Positions 17,511 to 27,171 of a stretch of DNA of 40,712 nucleotides are shown piece by piece. This stretch comes from an uncultured Burkholderiales bacterium (GTDB lineage Bacteria; Pseudomonadota; Gammaproteobacteria; Burkholderiales; Burkholderiaceae_C): assembly GCA_903828695.1 (NCBI GenBank), contig CAIKNE010000067.1, forward strand, positions 1 to 40,712, read 5' to 3'. The notes below the pieces were generated by a model, which was not told the origin of the DNA, searched no databases, and worked only from the letters and a program-made list of their open reading frames with translations. The position numbers were made by a program, and so were the translations under genes. Position 1 is the stretch's first letter, and the number at the start of each line of letters is the position of its first letter.

Positions 17511-18059
17511 TACCAGCGATCTGTAAGTGCTTGATTTCAATAAGAGATTAGAGCACGAGAATGGTCACTGTGAAGTCGAAGCCTTGTGAGTAATTTATTT
17601 GTTTACCCTGACCAACAGTTTGTCGGGATGTTGCAAATTCTCATTGAGAGCCGATGCCCTTAGAAACTTGAACGGAATTATTGAAGTTGCAATCTTTACA
17701 AACGATGTAAAGGGTGCAGCGGAAAAAAGCGAGTAACGCAAAAATGTTTTTGTTGATCATGATGCTAGAACTATTTAGTAACTGCGAAGTGTTTTCGCAT
17801 GTTAGTAGTGCTAAGCGCGTCATCGCACGCAAAAACTTTATACAGAGTCTAAAAGGCCTTTGGGGTCCTTTCACTCGAGCTAAGCTCGCTCCTATCCAAA
17901 AGCAAAAAAACCATACTCACCGTCGCCTCTAATTGGGGTTGGCCAGTGCAGTGCTGCGTTTAAGCTTTACTTCTTTTTCCATCAGTTTTTGGGTTCATTG
18001 ACTCGGGCTATTTTGATCCCGCTGTGGGGTCCGTATTGTTTGAGATAAAGGAACGCATC
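17511..18059 (+). promoter_or_regulatory. Gene-free rluC/rne divergent region, probable long rne 5' leader
   Basis: No believable coding frame: the 72-77 codon frames here have no recognisable product. Several local hairpins exist on the rne-sense strand. The best is 17783-17799 (TGCGAA / TTCGCA, 5-nt loop), which extends by 4 bp past a bulged T; another is 17876-17888 (CGAGC / GCTCG, loop TAA). RNase E in enterics controls its own mRNA through a long structured leader, and a similar role here is inferred. No promoter could be placed with confidence on either strand. Confidence 0.4.
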
Positions 18060-20885
18060 ATGAAACGGATGCTAATTAATGCAACCCAGGCTGAAGAAAG
18101 ACGCTTGGCAATCGTAGATGGTCAGAAATTATTAGACTATGAAATCGAAATTGAAGGCCGTGAACAACGTAAAGGTAATATTTACAAAGCTGTTGTAACA
18201 CGTGTGGAGCCTTCCCTAGAGGCTTGTTTTGTGGATTACGGTGAGGAACGTCATGGCTTTCTCTCATTCAAAGAGATCTCTAAACAGTATTTCGTCCCCG
18301 GGGTAGCTCCTAGTCAAGCCCGCATACAGGACGTCATCAAAGAGGGTCAAGAATTATTGGTTCAAGTTGAGAAAGAGGAGCGCGGCAATAAAGGCGCAGC
18401 TCTCACATCTTTCATCTCGCTTGCTGGTCGATATGTGGTTTTAATGCCCAACAACCCCAGAGGCGGTGGAGTCAGTCGCCGCATCGAAGGCGACGACCGT
18501 GCTGAGTTGAAAGAAGCGATGGATCAGTTGCAGTACCCAGGCGGGATGTCCATCATCGCTCGTACTGCAGGAATTGGTCGCACCGCTGCAGAGTTGCAGT
18601 GGGATCTTAATTACTTGTTAAAACTTTGGAACGCTATTGATGGTGCGGGTAAGTCCAACAAAGGCGCCTTCTTAATCTACCAAGAATCAAGTTTGGTGAT
18701 CCGCGCAATTCGCGACTATTTCAATGTTGAAATTGGTGACATTTTGATTGACACCGATGACCTGTACGAACAGGCAGCTCAGTTCATGTCTCACGTTATG
18801 CCTGAGCACGCTGAGCGTGTCAAGCGCTACAGAGATGACACACCGCTCTTTAGTCGCTTCCAAATTGAGCATCAAATTGAGTCCGCTTATGCAAGAACGG
18901 TAACTTTGCCAAGCGGTGGAGCCATTGTTATCGATCACACTGAAGCCTTGGTGTCAGTTGACGTTAACTCTGCTCGCTCTATCAAAGGCGGCGATATTGA
19001 GGAGACTGCTACTCGTACCAACTTAGAGGCTGCTGATGAGGTGGCTCGTCAAATGCGGTTACGCGACTTGGGCGGGCTGATCGTTATTGACTTTATTGAT
19101 ATGGAGGAGTCCAAGAACAGGCGCGAGGTTGAGAACCGTTTGCGCGACGCACTTCGCCAAGACCGCGCAAGAGTTCAGTTTGGCAGCATCAGTAAATTTG
19201 GCCTCCTCGAGATGAGTCGTCAAAGACTGCGCCCTGCTTTATCGGAGGGTGCGTCTATCCCTTGTCCACGATGCGGTGGTGCAGGTCACATAAGAGATTC
19301 AGAGAGTTCTGCGCTGCAGATTTTGCGTATCATTCAAGAGGAGTCCATGAAGGACAACACGGCAGCCGTTTATGCACAAGTGCCTGTCGAAGTCGCCTCT
19401 TACCTCCTAAATGAGAAGCGAACGGAAATTGCAAAAATTGAGGTTAAACAACGTATCAACGTTTTGTTGATCCCCAATAAATCACTTGAAACGCCTAACT
19501 ACAAGTTAGAGCGACTCAAGCATGATGATCCTAGGCTGGACAATATTGAGACCAGCTACAAGATGGTCGAGGAAGTGGAGGATCCGGCCTCAGTGACCCG
19601 TCGAGCTCAAGAGCCAACAAATCGTCAAACTCCGGTGATCAAGGGCGTACTGCCTGATGCTCCTGCACCCATTGCAGAACCTAAACCCGCGAAAGTCGAT
19701 AGGGTCGTCGCAACAGCACCCAAAGCCGCAACTGCTAGTGACGCAGGATTTATGGGTTGGTTTAAAAACCTCTTTAAATCTAAGCCTAGCGCTGAAGCTG
19801 AAAAATCTGATACTGCAGATAAAAACAAAGAAACTCGACGTGACTCCAACCGTGCACCCAGAGAAGGTGCTGGGCGCGGGGATGGACGCAGGGGCTCTGG
19901 TCGTAGAAATGACAGAGGTGAGCGCTCGGAAAGAGGTGAGCGTGGCGATCGCCCAGAACGAGGCCAAGGTGCAGCGCGAGGCGAAAGAGCAGAGCGCGGT
20001 GAGGGCAGGGCTGTTGGATCTGAGCAAACTCGCCAAGGCGGGCAACGCGGACCGCGCAATGCAGGACAGGGAGCACCTAATCGTGAGCCTAGAGAAAACA
20101 GTGGGCGCGAGCAACGCGAAGGCGCACAACAAGAGTTGGCCCTACAAGGTGTAGAGAGTTCAAATCAAGTTAGGAATAATGCATCTCAAGCCGAAAGAGC
20201 GAGCGATTCGGGTGCCCAGGGCGAGAGATCGGAGCGACCCAGAAGGCGTGAGCGTAATGAGGGGCGCGAACCCAGACGCAATAATCGTTCTACAGAGGTT
20301 CAGTCTGCAAATGCAGTAGACGGTGTTGTTCAACAAAATGGCCCAGCTGTGATTGAACAGGGCACTGACTCACATCAAGCTAATCCATCAACTCAGCAAC
20401 CACAAGCGCCTGGTCTTGATTTGGAGCGCGTGGAGGAGCGACGCGACAGACGTTCAAGAGACCGTTACGGTCGCGAGCGTCGTGAGCGCCAAGAGCGTCC
20501 AGCAACTGAGGAGGGGTTTGCCCAGCAAGGAGCGGGTCCTGATCAACAGGACTTGAATCAAGTTGCGCACGGTCTGCAGTCCCACACAGCGTCACAAGAA
20601 CACGCCCCGCAACACTCCGTTGCCAGTGTCCAAAAGGCAGAAATGCCTAAGGTTCAAGCTTTTGATTTGCCTGTCAGCGAGCTGATCGAGATGTCCAAAT
20701 CCTCAGGCCTGGAGTGGGTAAACAGCAACCCCGAACGAGTTGCTCATGTGCAAATGATCATTGCCTCTGAGCCAAAAACTGTGCACGTCCCAAGACAGAG
20801 GCCACCGATTGTGGAGTTCGATGACGGACCACTCATTTTGGTTGAAACTCGTAAAGACTTAGCAAAGCTAGATGTGGGTGTCTAA
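18060..20885 (+). CDS. rne: Ribonuclease E
   Basis: Endonuclease for rRNA/tRNA maturation and mRNA decay, and scaffold of the degradosome. 941 aa from the ATG at 18060 ([15 protein letters not shown]), preceded by an AAGGA SD; a frame start 36 bp upstream is a GTG inside the leader. An S1 domain is near 35-120, Mg ligands are D301 and D344 (DVNSARS, VIDFIDM), and the Zn-link is CPRCGG at C402/C405. After about residue 520 it is disordered. [14 protein letters not shown] at 563-576 is a probable amphipathic membrane anchor, 600-770 is Arg/Gly/Glu-rich RNA-binding sequence, and a conserved C-terminal block follows from about 870. Confidence 0.97.
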   Translation: MKRMLINATQAEERRLAIVDGQKLLDYEIEIEGREQRKGNIYKAVVTRVEPSLEACFVDYGEERHGFLSFKEISKQYFVPGVAPSQARIQDVIKEGQELLVQVEKEERGNKGAALTSFISLAGRYVVLMPNNPRGGGVSRRIEGDDRAELKEAMDQLQYPGGMSIIARTAGIGRTAAELQWDLNYLLKLWNAIDGAGKSNKGAFLIYQESSLVIRAIRDYFNVEIGDILIDTDDLYEQAAQFMSHVMPEHAERVKRYRDDTPLFSRFQIEHQIESAYARTVTLPSGGAIVIDHTEALVSVDVNSARSIKGGDIEETATRTNLEAADEVARQMRLRDLGGLIVIDFIDMEESKNRREVENRLRDALRQDRARVQFGSISKFGLLEMSRQRLRPALSEGASIPCPRCGGAGHIRDSESSALQILRIIQEESMKDNTAAVYAQVPVEVASYLLNEKRTEIAKIEVKQRINVLLIPNKSLETPNYKLERLKHDDPRLDNIETSYKMVEEVEDPASVTRRAQEPTNRQTPVIKGVLPDAPAPIAEPKPAKVDRVVATAPKAATASDAGFMGWFKNLFKSKPSAEAEKSDTADKNKETRRDSNRAPREGAGRGDGRRGSGRRNDRGERSERGERGDRPERGQGAARGERAERGEGRAVGSEQTRQGGQRGPRNAGQGAPNREPRENSGREQREGAQQELALQGVESSNQVRNNASQAERASDSGAQGERSERPRRRERNEGREPRRNNRSTEVQSANAVDGVVQQNGPAVIEQGTDSHQANPSTQQPQAPGLDLERVEERRDRRSRDRYGRERRERQERPATEEGFAQQGAGPDQQDLNQVAHGLQSHTASQEHAPQHSVASVQKAEMPKVQAFDLPVSELIEMSKSSGLEWVNSNPERVAHVQMIIASEPKTVHVPRQRPPIVEFDDGPLILVETRKDLAKLDVGV

Positions 20886-20929
20886 ATCCCGAGATATTTT
20901 GTAACTCGTCTTCGTTAGAAGTTAGATTG

Positions 20930-20968
20930 GGGAGGACCGCTTGTTTGAGCGTCCTCCCTTTTTATTTT
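20930..20968 (+). terminator. Rho-independent terminator after rne
   Basis: GGGAGGA pairs with TCCTCCC (20930-20936 with 20952-20958). The stem continues with CGCT/AGCG beyond one bulged C, and a T-rich tract follows at 20959-20968. This is the strongest terminator in the window. Confidence 0.92.
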
Positions 20969-21000
20969 TGAGCTCTACGCAAACAACGAAAGCACTCGTC

Positions 21001-21729
21001 TTAGAGGTTTAGAAATTTATATATAAACGGAACCGCAAGCGCGCCTAAAATGCCGTGAAGCCCCATAGCCAAACTTGCGTAGGTACCAGCCTCTGTGTTG
21101 ATACTAAAGGCCCTTGAGGTGCCAATACCGTGAGAGACTATTCCAATGATGAATCCTCTTTGCCACCATGCTTTAAAGTGGATTGCATTAAGGATCAAGG
21201 GGACTAGCACCGATCCGGTTATACCCGTTAGAACTGCAAAAACTGCTGTCAAAGTGGGAGAGCTACCGATGCGCTCTGCAATACCCATAGCAATTGGCGC
21301 TGTGACAGATTTTGCATAAAAAGCACCCGTAATAGCCTTGTCTGCTCCCATCATTGTGCAAAGTCCTACGCTCGTAAAAATGGATACAAGACCTCCAGTG
21401 CACAGGGCGAGTAGCAGGGGTATTAAGCGACCTCGCAATTCGTGAATGCCCCGGTAAATCGGGATAGCTAATGCAACCGTTGCAGATCCCAGTAAGAAGT
21501 GAATGAACTGCGCGCCTTGGAAATATTTTTCATAAGACATACCTATGAAATGTAAGGATGTAGTGATGAGTGCGATCGTGATGATCAAAGGGTTGGCGAG
21601 AGGGTTTTGATTTGACTTTTGATAAACCCATAATCCTGTTTGGTACGCTGCCAGCGTCAAAAAGAGTGCAAGTAAAGGGCTCCCAGACAGGTAAACCCAA
21701 ATCTCAATAATAGATTTGGACTCAGTCAT
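21001..21729 (-). CDS. lrgB: LrgB/CidB family membrane protein
   Basis: A polytopic inner-membrane protein, 242 aa, of the LrgB/CidB/YohK family. About seven hydrophobic helices are visible. The family-typical KSVTAPIAMGIAERIGGSP-like segment is seen at KSVTAPIAMGIAERIG, and the conserved VSHGIGTSRAF is near the C-terminus. The family was first linked to murein hydrolase control and holin-like function; related pairs export or import pyruvate or glycolate (PlgAB in plants). Which applies here is open. It overlaps lrgA by 8 bp, so the two are coupled. Confidence 0.92.
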   Translation of the reverse strand: MTESKSIIEIWVYLSGSPLLALFLTLAAYQTGLWVYQKSNQNPLANPLIITIALITTSLHFIGMSYEKYFQGAQFIHFLLGSATVALAIPIYRGIHELRGRLIPLLLALCTGGLVSIFTSVGLCTMMGADKAITGAFYAKSVTAPIAMGIAERIGSSPTLTAVFAVLTGITGSVLVPLILNAIHFKAWWQRGFIIGIVSHGIGTSRAFSINTEAGTYASLAMGLHGILGALAVPFIYKFLNL

Positions 21730-22105
21730 GAAGATCCTTGATTTCTCTGGTTTTTTTACCGTGACCTTTTTGGTCTGGGCTTAGCCAGCGTAGGATCAGT
21801 GCACTACTCAAAGCTGCCAACACGACACTCGTAATAAGAGCTGTAACGATCGTTAATGCGTTTTGTTGGAGTTGGGGGATAAATAAGATGATGCCAACTG
21901 CAGCGGGCACGAACAGCAGACCAAGGTAGCGACTAAAGGTGTCCGCTACGCTTGCAAGAGAGGTGTTGATATCCTTCAAGTACATGAGCCAAAGTAGCAA
22001 AAGTACAAGGCCGATGACGGGGCCAGGCAGGAAGGGGAGTAGGAGTTTGGAGATAATTTCCCCGAGCCCCTGAAATAATAAGATTTGAAGCAGTCCTGGA
22101 ATCAT
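21722..22105 (-). CDS. lrgA: LrgA/CidA family holin-like protein
   Basis: A small membrane protein of 127 aa with four hydrophobic helices, matching the CidA/LrgA family. LPGPVIGLVLLLL near residues 26-38 is the family signature. The charged C-terminus (SPDQKGHGKKTREIKD) is cytosolic by the positive-inside rule. It pairs with LrgB in a two-gene unit. No LytSR-type two-component regulator is adjacent in the window. The 157 bp upstream has no promoter I could fix. Confidence 0.9.
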   Translation of the reverse strand: MIPGLLQILLFQGLGEIISKLLLPFLPGPVIGLVLLLLWLMYLKDINTSLASVADTFSRYLGLLFVPAAVGIILFIPQLQQNALTIVTALITSVVLAALSSALILRWLSPDQKGHGKKTREIKDLHD

Positions 22106-22262
22106 TTTGGATCAGTTAAGGTTAGGTGGATAGTTCTTGAATAATTTTGCGTTTAAATGTTGAACTACCCAAACGATTGAAGAGTCAGTAGAACCTCTTT
22201 GATAACGATGCGCCACCAAATTGCTACCTCACTTGACTCATTCATCAAGCGTTAAATCAACG

Positions 22263-23561
22263 TCAATGAGTCTCACTAAGAGCAATCTGCTTCCAGTAAA
22301 CCACCGCCTCTGCCTCTTGACCGCGTTGCACTGCCAACTCCGCTAAGGTCAGCCAAGCTGCTTTTTGTAGTCCCGAGTGATTGAGTTGCTGCGCAGCCTC
22401 TAGCATCAATTGCTGGGCCTTTCCCCACAAACCGTTGTACATACAGGCCATACCGCTCAAGTACTGAAGAAGCGCACTTCTTGGGTTCATCGCTCGTGCT
22501 TGGTCAACTACGGTTAACCAGTGTTTGTCATTGCCAATTACTTTTAAATGCGAGGCAAGGGTTTGAATGAGTCGAACTTGCTCTGACTCCGATAGTGCGT
22601 CGGGGCGAGTGATCATCAAATTCCAAATGGGCGTGAGCCAAGTCAATGCGGTTTGAGAGCTCCCCGAGAGGGATAGCATTCGCTCGCTCGCATGAATGGC
22701 AACATCTGGAATCGAGCGTTCGTGCGAGTCCAGTAACCGCCAAGTTTGTTGGAGTTGGTGTTGATCGTAACAATCATTCAGGCTAGATGTGCATAAGCTT
22801 CTGAGCAGTCCTTGCGCTGCGTTCTCGGAGAATGCACCGTGCTTGTTTAAGAGTCTTGCAGTCTCAAGCGCAGCAAGGTGATGCTTTGCAAGACGGTCTG
22901 CTTTGAGTTTTAATCTGAGTGCCAGTGTACGCCTGGATACACCGCTCCTGAGTTCTCTAAGCCAAGCTAGTGCTCCAACCGGATCAGCTTCTGCGAGGGA
23001 CCACCGGGCTGCACTGAGTAAGCTGGCTGCCTTGGTCTCGTAGGCAGCTTCGCTGTCTTCGCTCGTTTCTTTCAGTATGGCTTGTAGATGCGTTTCGCGG
23101 GTCGCGATATCCCTTAAAGCATGTGCACTCTCAGCCCCTATTAAATGGGCTAGGGTCTTGAGTTGATGAAGATACTTTGGGGCAGACACCGACTCACTTG
23201 TCAATTGCTCAAGTGTATTGGCGCTATCGATGGTTAGTGCTGCTGATCTGAGGGAGCGCAAAAATCTACCCGTCATCAGTTGTTCTAAAGCGTTGAGGAG
23301 GCTCTCATGCATGCTTCGTTCGCGTTGCTGGAGTCTCCAACGCTTGGCAATTTGGGGTAAGGCGTAAAGTGAGGAGATAGCACGCGTGGCTAAATAAACG
23401 ATTAGAAAACTAGCAACCCAAATCAGCACAGCAAAGTTGATGGAGAAATCAATTCTGTATCCAGAAATAAAGACGGATACCAATCCTCCCGGATGATCAG
23501 CTCCAATAGAGAGTGCAACAGCGACGCCAAAGAGAGTTAAGAGCCAAATTGCTGCTTTCAT
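22263..23561 (-). CDS. hemY: HemY N-terminal domain / TPR membrane protein
   Basis: The proteobacterial HemY protein of the hemDXY cluster, 432 aa. It is unrelated to the Gram-positive HemY oxidase, and its role in late haem synthesis is unproven. Two N-terminal membrane helices are seen (about 3-22 and 40-60; MKAAIWLLTLFGVAVALSI), then a long helical TPR-like part facing the periplasm or cytosol. The family marks IGADHPGG and the RFLRSLRSAAL segment are present. It begins one base after the hemX stop. It has no catalytic residues that I can name. Confidence 0.88.
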   Translation of the reverse strand: MKAAIWLLTLFGVAVALSIGADHPGGLVSVFISGYRIDFSINFAVLIWVASFLIVYLATRAISSLYALPQIAKRWRLQQRERSMHESLLNALEQLMTGRFLRSLRSAALTIDSANTLEQLTSESVSAPKYLHQLKTLAHLIGAESAHALRDIATRETHLQAILKETSEDSEAAYETKAASLLSAARWSLAEADPVGALAWLRELRSGVSRRTLALRLKLKADRLAKHHLAALETARLLNKHGAFSENAAQGLLRSLCTSSLNDCYDQHQLQQTWRLLDSHERSIPDVAIHASERMLSLSGSSQTALTWLTPIWNLMITRPDALSESEQVRLIQTLASHLKVIGNDKHWLTVVDQARAMNPRSALLQYLSGMACMYNGLWGKAQQLMLEAAQQLNHSGLQKAAWLTLAELAVQRGQEAEAVVYWKQIALSETH

Positions 23562-23562
23562 A

Positions 23563-24717
23563 TCAATTGCCTAAGCGTGTCGTACCGATGGCTGACCAGG
23601 TGTATTGAATTTGGGGTATTTCGGGCTGTGCACTGAGATCTTTAATCTCATTTAAAAGGACCGCTACTTCTTGGCCTTGTTTGGACTGCATAGCAAAGTA
23701 CTTATCCAAGTCTCGTTGACTCTGATTTAAATCTGCTTTGAATGAGTTGATCTGGTGGGCGAGCAGCCCGAGCTTTGAATTAAGTAGGCGTAATTTAAGG
23801 TTCTCTTTGAGGAAATATCCTTGACTGGGGGTCAGTAAACTGGCCTCAGGTTGATCGATCCGAGTAATACGAACCAGCCCTTTTATTTGTGACCAAACGT
23901 GAGAAGTTAATGTATCCAACCAACTCTCGCCTGTGCTGGTGCGAATCGATTCAGCCCAACTCTTGGCCTGCGTGAGAGCCGAGGGAGTGGGTGAGTTGGT
24001 GTTGGCGCCAGAGACGTTACCACTGGTTTGGGTGGTACCAGTTCGGCCTTCATCTACCCTAACAACACTCTTTATTACGGGCGTAGAGCTTGAGTTTAGT
24101 TGTGGATCGTTCAGCAGGGGTAGGGCCTCTACTTTTTGAACCAATTGATCTAATTTAAGAAGAAGTGCAGGTGTATCAAGAACCGGTTTGGATTTGATTA
24201 GGTCTAAATCCTTCAGTAAAGCCCTGTCTATGGCTGCAAGTTTGGGTTGTGATGATTTAGCGATGCGTTGTTCGCAGGTCTTAAGTGCCTCGATGAGAGG
24301 TTGCGCACTACCCATTAACTGAGCTTGTTGCTGTCCCAGTCTCAGCATGGACTCTAGTTCTGCAACCAAGTTTTCATCGCGGGTGCGCGACAGGGACTGC
24401 ATTAAATCTTCGAGCTGAGTGCGCTGGAGCGCTACTTCCATGACTTTTGCATCCAGCAGTGCTAATTTAGCCGCAGTCTCACGCGCTAATTCCTGCGCGT
24501 CCTTAGAGCTTACTTTGGCCTCTAAAGCCTGAGTGTTCGACTGAGCACTTTGCTTGGCCAATAACTCTTCGATGCTGGATAGCTTAAACCACAAATAGGA
24601 GGCTGAGCAAAGCGCAGCAAAGCACACGGCGTACAAACCCAAGACTTGCCAGTTGAGGCGAGCGTGTCGATCTAGCTTGGGGCTGGAGGCTAATGTATCT
24701 TGAGAGGGAGTGTTCAA
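23563..24717 (-). CDS. hemX: HemX-like single-pass membrane protein
   Basis: 384 aa, with one membrane helix at about 22-44 (LGLYAVCFAALCSASYLWF), then a long coiled-coil-prone, Gln/Lys/Leu-rich part and a Ser/Thr/Asn-rich linker. Databases often label this family uroporphyrinogen-III C-methyltransferase, but no SAM-binding methylase motif is visible, so that name should not be trusted. The first codon must be TTG, since no ATG or GTG lies upstream in frame and the next Met is too late to keep the anchor. It lies between hemD (12-bp gap) and hemY (1-bp gap). Confidence 0.85.
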   Translation of the reverse strand: MNTPSQDTLASSPKLDRHARLNWQVLGLYAVCFAALCSASYLWFKLSSIEELLAKQSAQSNTQALEAKVSSKDAQELARETAAKLALLDAKVMEVALQRTQLEDLMQSLSRTRDENLVAELESMLRLGQQQAQLMGSAQPLIEALKTCEQRIAKSSQPKLAAIDRALLKDLDLIKSKPVLDTPALLLKLDQLVQKVEALPLLNDPQLNSSSTPVIKSVVRVDEGRTGTTQTSGNVSGANTNSPTPSALTQAKSWAESIRTSTGESWLDTLTSHVWSQIKGLVRITRIDQPEASLLTPSQGYFLKENLKLRLLNSKLGLLAHQINSFKADLNQSQRDLDKYFAMQSKQGQEVAVLLNEIKDLSAQPEIPQIQYTWSAIGTTRLGN

Positions 24718-24729
24718 AATAATGACTTT

Positions 24730-25557
24730 TTAATGGATGGATTTTAATGATGTTAGGACATCACTGAGTGTGGGGCGTGACTCATGCACAACACCCCATC
24801 CCATTTCGATTGCCGTTTGCGCAATCCGTTTGTGGGTTGCTACGGCGCGTCCCTTGGACCAGTCTTGATGGGGAAGGATTTGCCCCAAGTTGTGAAGTGA
24901 CAAAGAACTGCTAAAAACCCAGATACTACCCCCCTCAATCATGCTAGGTGCCGTGTCCTTTTGTTCCTCGCTCCAACGGGGTGAGCAGCGTTGATAGACT
25001 TCAATTTCATCTACAAGTACTCCACTTTGTGTGAGCTTGGAGATTAACCACTGGCTACCGCTTGGGGCAATATTTTCTATGACGGGCTGATCTTGGTTTT
25101 CTTTTGCAACCAATGAGTGAGAGTCTGCGCCTCGAATCATAAGTACCTTCTCACCAGCGCCCACAAGTTGAGAGGCTACCGTCCAAAGTTGGGGGGAGTC
25201 AAATTGAGGAGCTGTGGGGGAGGGCGAGACAATTTGGGTGCTGGGTATGCCATGGATTTTGAGGCTTTGAGCGGTACCCGGACCCGTAGCCCAAAAAGTC
25301 AAGCCGGATATAGACAATCCCGCTTTCATATTAAAAGATTTGAAGAAGTGCTCTACAGCTGAGGAACTCACAAAGATCAAAGCGACGTAAGCACTCAAGT
25401 CCCCTAGAGCCTTGATTTGATTTTCCTGGAGGGTAAGAGGAAGCACTTCAATCAAAGCCCAGTTGACAACTGAGTAGCCGGCGCTCTCAATTCCTTCAAT
25501 CCAAAGACGGGATTCATGGGCGGGACGGGTCAAAATGATTTTTGAGGAGAGTGCCAA
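24730..25557 (-). CDS. hemD: Uroporphyrinogen-III synthase
   Basis: Closes and inverts ring D of hydroxymethylbilane to give uroporphyrinogen III. 275 aa. Sequence is weakly conserved in this family, but SSKIILTRPAHES at the start, VSSSAVEHFF, ATGPGTAQSLKIHGI, LMIRGA and VFSSSLSLHNLG are the usual landmarks. The start is TTG (25555-25557): an in-frame TAG lies 15 bp upstream and the next Met is near residue 76. hemC, normally just upstream in Burkholderiales, is not here; the next gene is argH, divergent. Confidence 0.88.
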   Translation of the reverse strand: MALSSKIILTRPAHESRLWIEGIESAGYSVVNWALIEVLPLTLQENQIKALGDLSAYVALIFVSSSAVEHFFKSFNMKAGLSISGLTFWATGPGTAQSLKIHGIPSTQIVSPSPTAPQFDSPQLWTVASQLVGAGEKVLMIRGADSHSLVAKENQDQPVIENIAPSGSQWLISKLTQSGVLVDEIEVYQRCSPRWSEEQKDTAPSMIEGGSIWVFSSSLSLHNLGQILPHQDWSKGRAVATHKRIAQTAIEMGWGVVHESRPTLSDVLTSLKSIH

Positions 25558-25686
25558 TTGTGTAGGGGTCTAATGAATGAAGATTAGACTAAAAGTAGAT
25601 CGGGGCGCTGCACTTTTCAGTGTAATCGAAACTGCCCTCGCACCTCCTTGCGGCAAACCTTCCCTCAAGGAGCCCTTAGATGAGGC

Positions 25687-25692
25687 TAAAAT
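25687..25692 (+). promoter_or_regulatory. Candidate argH -10 box giving a leaderless mRNA
   Basis: TAAAAT ends 8 bp before the preferred argH ATG at 25701, so transcription would begin at or within a base or two of the start codon. No -35 hexamer close to TTGACA lies at 16-18 bp. Confidence 0.35.
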
Positions 25693-25700
25693 CGCTTCGT

Positions 25701-27149
25701 ATGTCATCCAATCAACTCGATAAAAAGTCCCAGTCCTGGTCTGCCCTCTTTGGTGAGCCGATGAGCGAACTGGTCAAGCGCTACACCTCAAGTGTTTTTT
25801 TTGATAAACGCCTATGGCATGCAGATATTGAAGGCTCATTAGCACACGCTGAGATGTTGGCCCACTCGGGCATCATAAGCCAGACAGATCACGCTGATAT
25901 TGTGAAAGGGCTTAGACAAATTAGCGAGGAAATTCACAATAACCAGTTTGACTGGAAACTCGATCTGGAGGATGTCCATTTGAACATCGAGGCCAGGCTC
26001 ACGCAGTTAGTGGGGGACGCTGGTAAAAGGCTTCACACTGGGCGCAGCAGGAATGACCAAGTTGCAACGGACGTCAGACTTTGGCTCAGAGACGAAATCG
26101 ATGATATTTGCCAACTCCTGGTTGACTTTCAACACTCATTGGTTGAAGTAGCTGAGGAGCACATTGAAGTGGTCATGCCCGGTTTTACCCATTTACAGGT
26201 AGCTCAACCGATTTCCTTTGCGCATCATGTGTTGGCTTATGTGGAGATGTTCGCAAGAGACCTGGAGCGCTTTCGAGAAATAAGAGTACGCGTTAATAGG
26301 TTACCCCTTGGCAGTGCGGCACTGGCTGGCACGAGTTATCCCCTTGACCGCGAGAGGGTGGCAAGGACGCTGGGTATGGTTGACCAGGACGGTAACCCCT
26401 GTGTTTGTCAAAACAGCTTAGATGCGGTTAGCGATCGTGATTTTGCAATTGAGTTCACCTCAGCTGCTACGCTGTGTATGGTTCATATCAGCCGCATGAG
26501 TGAAGAATTGGTGCTTTGGATGAGCCAAAACTATGGTTTTATCAAGCTCTCCGACCGTTTCACAACGGGCAGCTCCATCATGCCTCAAAAGAAAAATCCT
26601 GATGTTCCAGAGTTGGCGCGTGGCAAGACGGGACGAGTGGTCGGTCACTTGATGGGGCTCATCACGCTCATGAAGGGCCAGCCTTTGGCTTACAACAAAG
26701 ACAACCAAGAGGACAAAGAGCCCTTATTTGATACGGTCGACACACTAAAAGATACGCTCAGAATTTTTGATGAAATGATTGGCGGTCAAGTTGAGGGCAA
26801 GAGCGGAGTCAAATCAGGTGGCATCCAAGTCAATGCACACGCTATGGAGGCCGCAGCTCTAAAGGGGTATGCAACAGCAACCGATTTGGCTGATTACTTG
26901 GTTCGACGCGGACTACCTTTTAGGGACGCGCATGAGGCAGTTGCAAAAATTGTACGCGTAGCTCAGCAAAAAAACGTTGGACTCAGTGATTTGTCCCTGG
27001 ATGAGCTCGTTGAAATACATCCCTCTATCCAAGAGGACGTGTTTGAAGTCCTAACACTTCGGGGTTCGTTGAACGCGCGCTCTACACTTGGTGGTACGGC
27101 TCCATCGCAAATTCGGTTCCAAATTGAAAGATTAAAAAAATCGCTTTAA
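25701..27149 (+). CDS. argH: Argininosuccinate lyase
   Basis: Last step of arginine synthesis: argininosuccinate to arginine and fumarate. 482 aa from the ATG at 25701 ([20 protein letters not shown]), the family N-terminus; an ATG seven codons upstream is in frame but adds an unusual MRLKSLR and overlaps a -10-like box. Family marks are [23 protein letters not shown] and the lyase signature [12 protein letters not shown] with its mobile-loop Ser near residues 291-292. It is divergent from hemD and likely cotranscribed with the next gene, 22 bp on. Confidence 0.97.
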   Translation: MSSNQLDKKSQSWSALFGEPMSELVKRYTSSVFFDKRLWHADIEGSLAHAEMLAHSGIISQTDHADIVKGLRQISEEIHNNQFDWKLDLEDVHLNIEARLTQLVGDAGKRLHTGRSRNDQVATDVRLWLRDEIDDICQLLVDFQHSLVEVAEEHIEVVMPGFTHLQVAQPISFAHHVLAYVEMFARDLERFREIRVRVNRLPLGSAALAGTSYPLDRERVARTLGMVDQDGNPCVCQNSLDAVSDRDFAIEFTSAATLCMVHISRMSEELVLWMSQNYGFIKLSDRFTTGSSIMPQKKNPDVPELARGKTGRVVGHLMGLITLMKGQPLAYNKDNQEDKEPLFDTVDTLKDTLRIFDEMIGGQVEGKSGVKSGGIQVNAHAMEAAALKGYATATDLADYLVRRGLPFRDAHEAVAKIVRVAQQKNVGLSDLSLDELVEIHPSIQEDVFEVLTLRGSLNARSTLGGTAPSQIRFQIERLKKSL

Positions 27150-27171
27150 TGTCCATAACAGGGAATATCAA

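Noticed and set aside
17641-17932. Two overlapping frames of 72-77 codons in the rluC/rne gap
   Set aside because: They show no recognised motif and start within hairpin-forming sequence; a structured leader explains the region better.
19590-20154. Long overlapping frames on both strands inside the rne 3' half (up to 180 codons)
   Set aside because: They arise from the Arg/Gly/Glu-rich low-complexity RNase E sequence, have no family resemblance or SD, and lie wholly inside a sure gene.
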